DNA from: Bacteroidetes bacterium HGW-Bacteroidetes-10
Lineage (GTDB): Bacteria; Bacteroidota; Bacteroidia; Bacteroidales; UBA932
Reading direction: 5' to 3'
Assembly (NCBI GenBank): GCA_002842695.1
Contig: PHDT01000001.1
Location: 124,001-188,000 of the forward strand
DNA: 64,000 bases
This document shows positions 63,570 through 64,000 of the stretch, piece by piece. Under the pieces are notes generated by a model. That model searched no databases, was not told the origin of the DNA, and saw only the letters and a program-made list of their open reading frames with translations. How positions within the stretch are numbered: the stretch's first letter is position 1; every line of letters starts with the position of its first letter. A program made the translations under genes and the position numbers.

Positions 63570-64000
63570 ATGCCAAACAGCCGAACAAATCAGCAGAAAA
63601 TATCCCGCACAAACTATAAGGTTTTGATGCAGAGACGTATCAGGAGGGTTCTGATGATTTGCAGCAGCTATGACGCATATACTCTTGAAGAGGACGGAAG
63701 AATTGAGGTTCAGATTTACAAGGAGTATGTAGACTTGAACCTCAGCAATCCGCCTTCATTTACATGGGTCACCTCATCAATGGAGGCATCGAGACTTCTT
63801 GAAAAAGACGATGACTTTGATTTGATTATAAGCATGTTCAATGTTGGAGAGCTGGATGTATTTCGTTTCTCAAGGCAGTTGAAAAGCGAAGGTGGTGAAA
63901 TACCTTTTGTACTCCTCACCCACTTCTCTAAAGAGCTCCACAGAATAATCGAGAGTCAGGACCGTTCTGGTATTGACTATATTTTCAGCTGGCAGGGTAA
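63570..64000 (+). CDS. PEP/pyruvate-binding domain protein, N-terminal part (cut by window end)
   Basis: An open frame of 143 codons from ATG 63570 to the window edge, missing from the ORF track because it has no stop. It reads MPNSRTNQQKISRTNYKVL and then RRVLMICSSYDAYTLEEDGRIEVQI, FDLIISMFNVGELDVFRFSRQLK, FVLLTHFSKELHRII and SGIDYIFSWQG. This looks like a receiver-like (REC fold) head. I recognise it as the start of a large Bacteroidota protein in which this domain precedes a PEP-synthase-like PEP/pyruvate-binding domain. The latter lies outside the window and is therefore inferred. Confidence 0.7.
   Translation, partial: MPNSRTNQQKISRTNYKVLMQRRIRRVLMICSSYDAYTLEEDGRIEVQIYKEYVDLNLSNPPSFTWVTSSMEASRLLEKDDDFDLIISMFNVGELDVFRFSRQLKSEGGEIPFVLLTHFSKELHRIIESQDRSGIDYIFSWQG

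Noticed and set aside
1-64000. tRNA or rRNA genes, prophage and insertion sequences
   Set aside because: I looked through the intergenic gaps and found no cloverleaf-like sequence, rRNA core sequence, transposase, integrase or phage gene. Without a tRNA search tool a missed tRNA is unlikely but not excluded.

Overview
The window looks like chromosomal DNA of an anaerobic, amino-acid-fermenting member of the Bacteroidota, probably Bacteroidales. This rests on three things seen in the sequence: a Bacteroidota-type -7 promoter element (TAnnTTTG) in front of many genes, weak or absent Shine-Dalgarno sites at most starts, and gene families typical of the group (C69 dipeptidase, golvesin-domain amidase, DUF2807 surface protein, MarR/FNT/SulP transport set, PEP-binding protein with a receiver-like head). 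Gene density is high. I see no rRNA, tRNA, CRISPR array, prophage or transposase.

Layout. 1-9 kb: the 3' part of ispG, an NfeD-type membrane protease, a secreted C69 dipeptidase and the carAB operon. A 327-bp gap after carB holds two terminators and a striking 168-bp imperfect palindrome. 9-15.7 kb: rmuC, then marR-FNT channel-cysteate synthase-SulP permease-DMT exporter, which looks like a sulfur-anion/cysteate module and may feed sulfonolipid synthesis. 15.7-29 kb, minus strand: a twelve-gene lysine fermentation operon in transcription order atoD-kal-kce-kdd2-kdd1-kamA-kamB-kamC-kamD-kamE-atoA-thl, followed by a GH10-like secreted protein. It includes two tandem kdd genes, and the two CoA-transferase subunits sit near opposite ends. 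29-36.9 kb: an acyltransferase, an M28 peptidase with a membrane tail, a long-chain acyl-CoA synthetase, a DUF255/YyaL-like protein that has lost its CxxC, and queA. 36.9-40.3 kb: an AT-rich gap with repeated promoter-like motifs, an XRE-type regulator, pyrD and cinA. 40.3-48.7 kb: serine hydrolase, SDR, M19 dipeptidase, an ECF sigma/membrane protein/DUF2807 set, pruA, a D-cysteine desulfhydrase-like PLP enzyme and a TlpA lipoprotein. 48.7-57.1 kb: a large secreted amidase-like protein, a cysteine desulfidase/serine dehydratase family protein, htpG and a phosphate transport pair.

57.1-61.8 kb, minus strand: a compact five-gene corrinoid methyl-transfer operon. It encodes a corrinoid protein, a UroD/MtaA-type protein fused to a C-terminal thioredoxin-like domain, a CobW-type GTPase, a free-standing MetH-activation-like protein with a C-terminal CxxCxxxC, and a second UroD/MtaA-type methyltransferase with an intact HxC...C zinc motif. 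The substrate cannot be read from the sequence. This is the best candidate for an undescribed system here.

61.9-64 kb: crotonase and 3-hydroxybutyryl-CoA dehydrogenase. Together with the thiolase and CoA-transferase of the lysine operon they cover most of a butyrate pathway; butyryl-CoA dehydrogenase and Etf are not in the window. The window ends inside a PEP/pyruvate-binding protein gene.

Several starts in the supplied ORF track are GTG/TTG codons that overlap promoter motifs. I moved these to downstream ATGs where promoter, SD or family evidence supported it.
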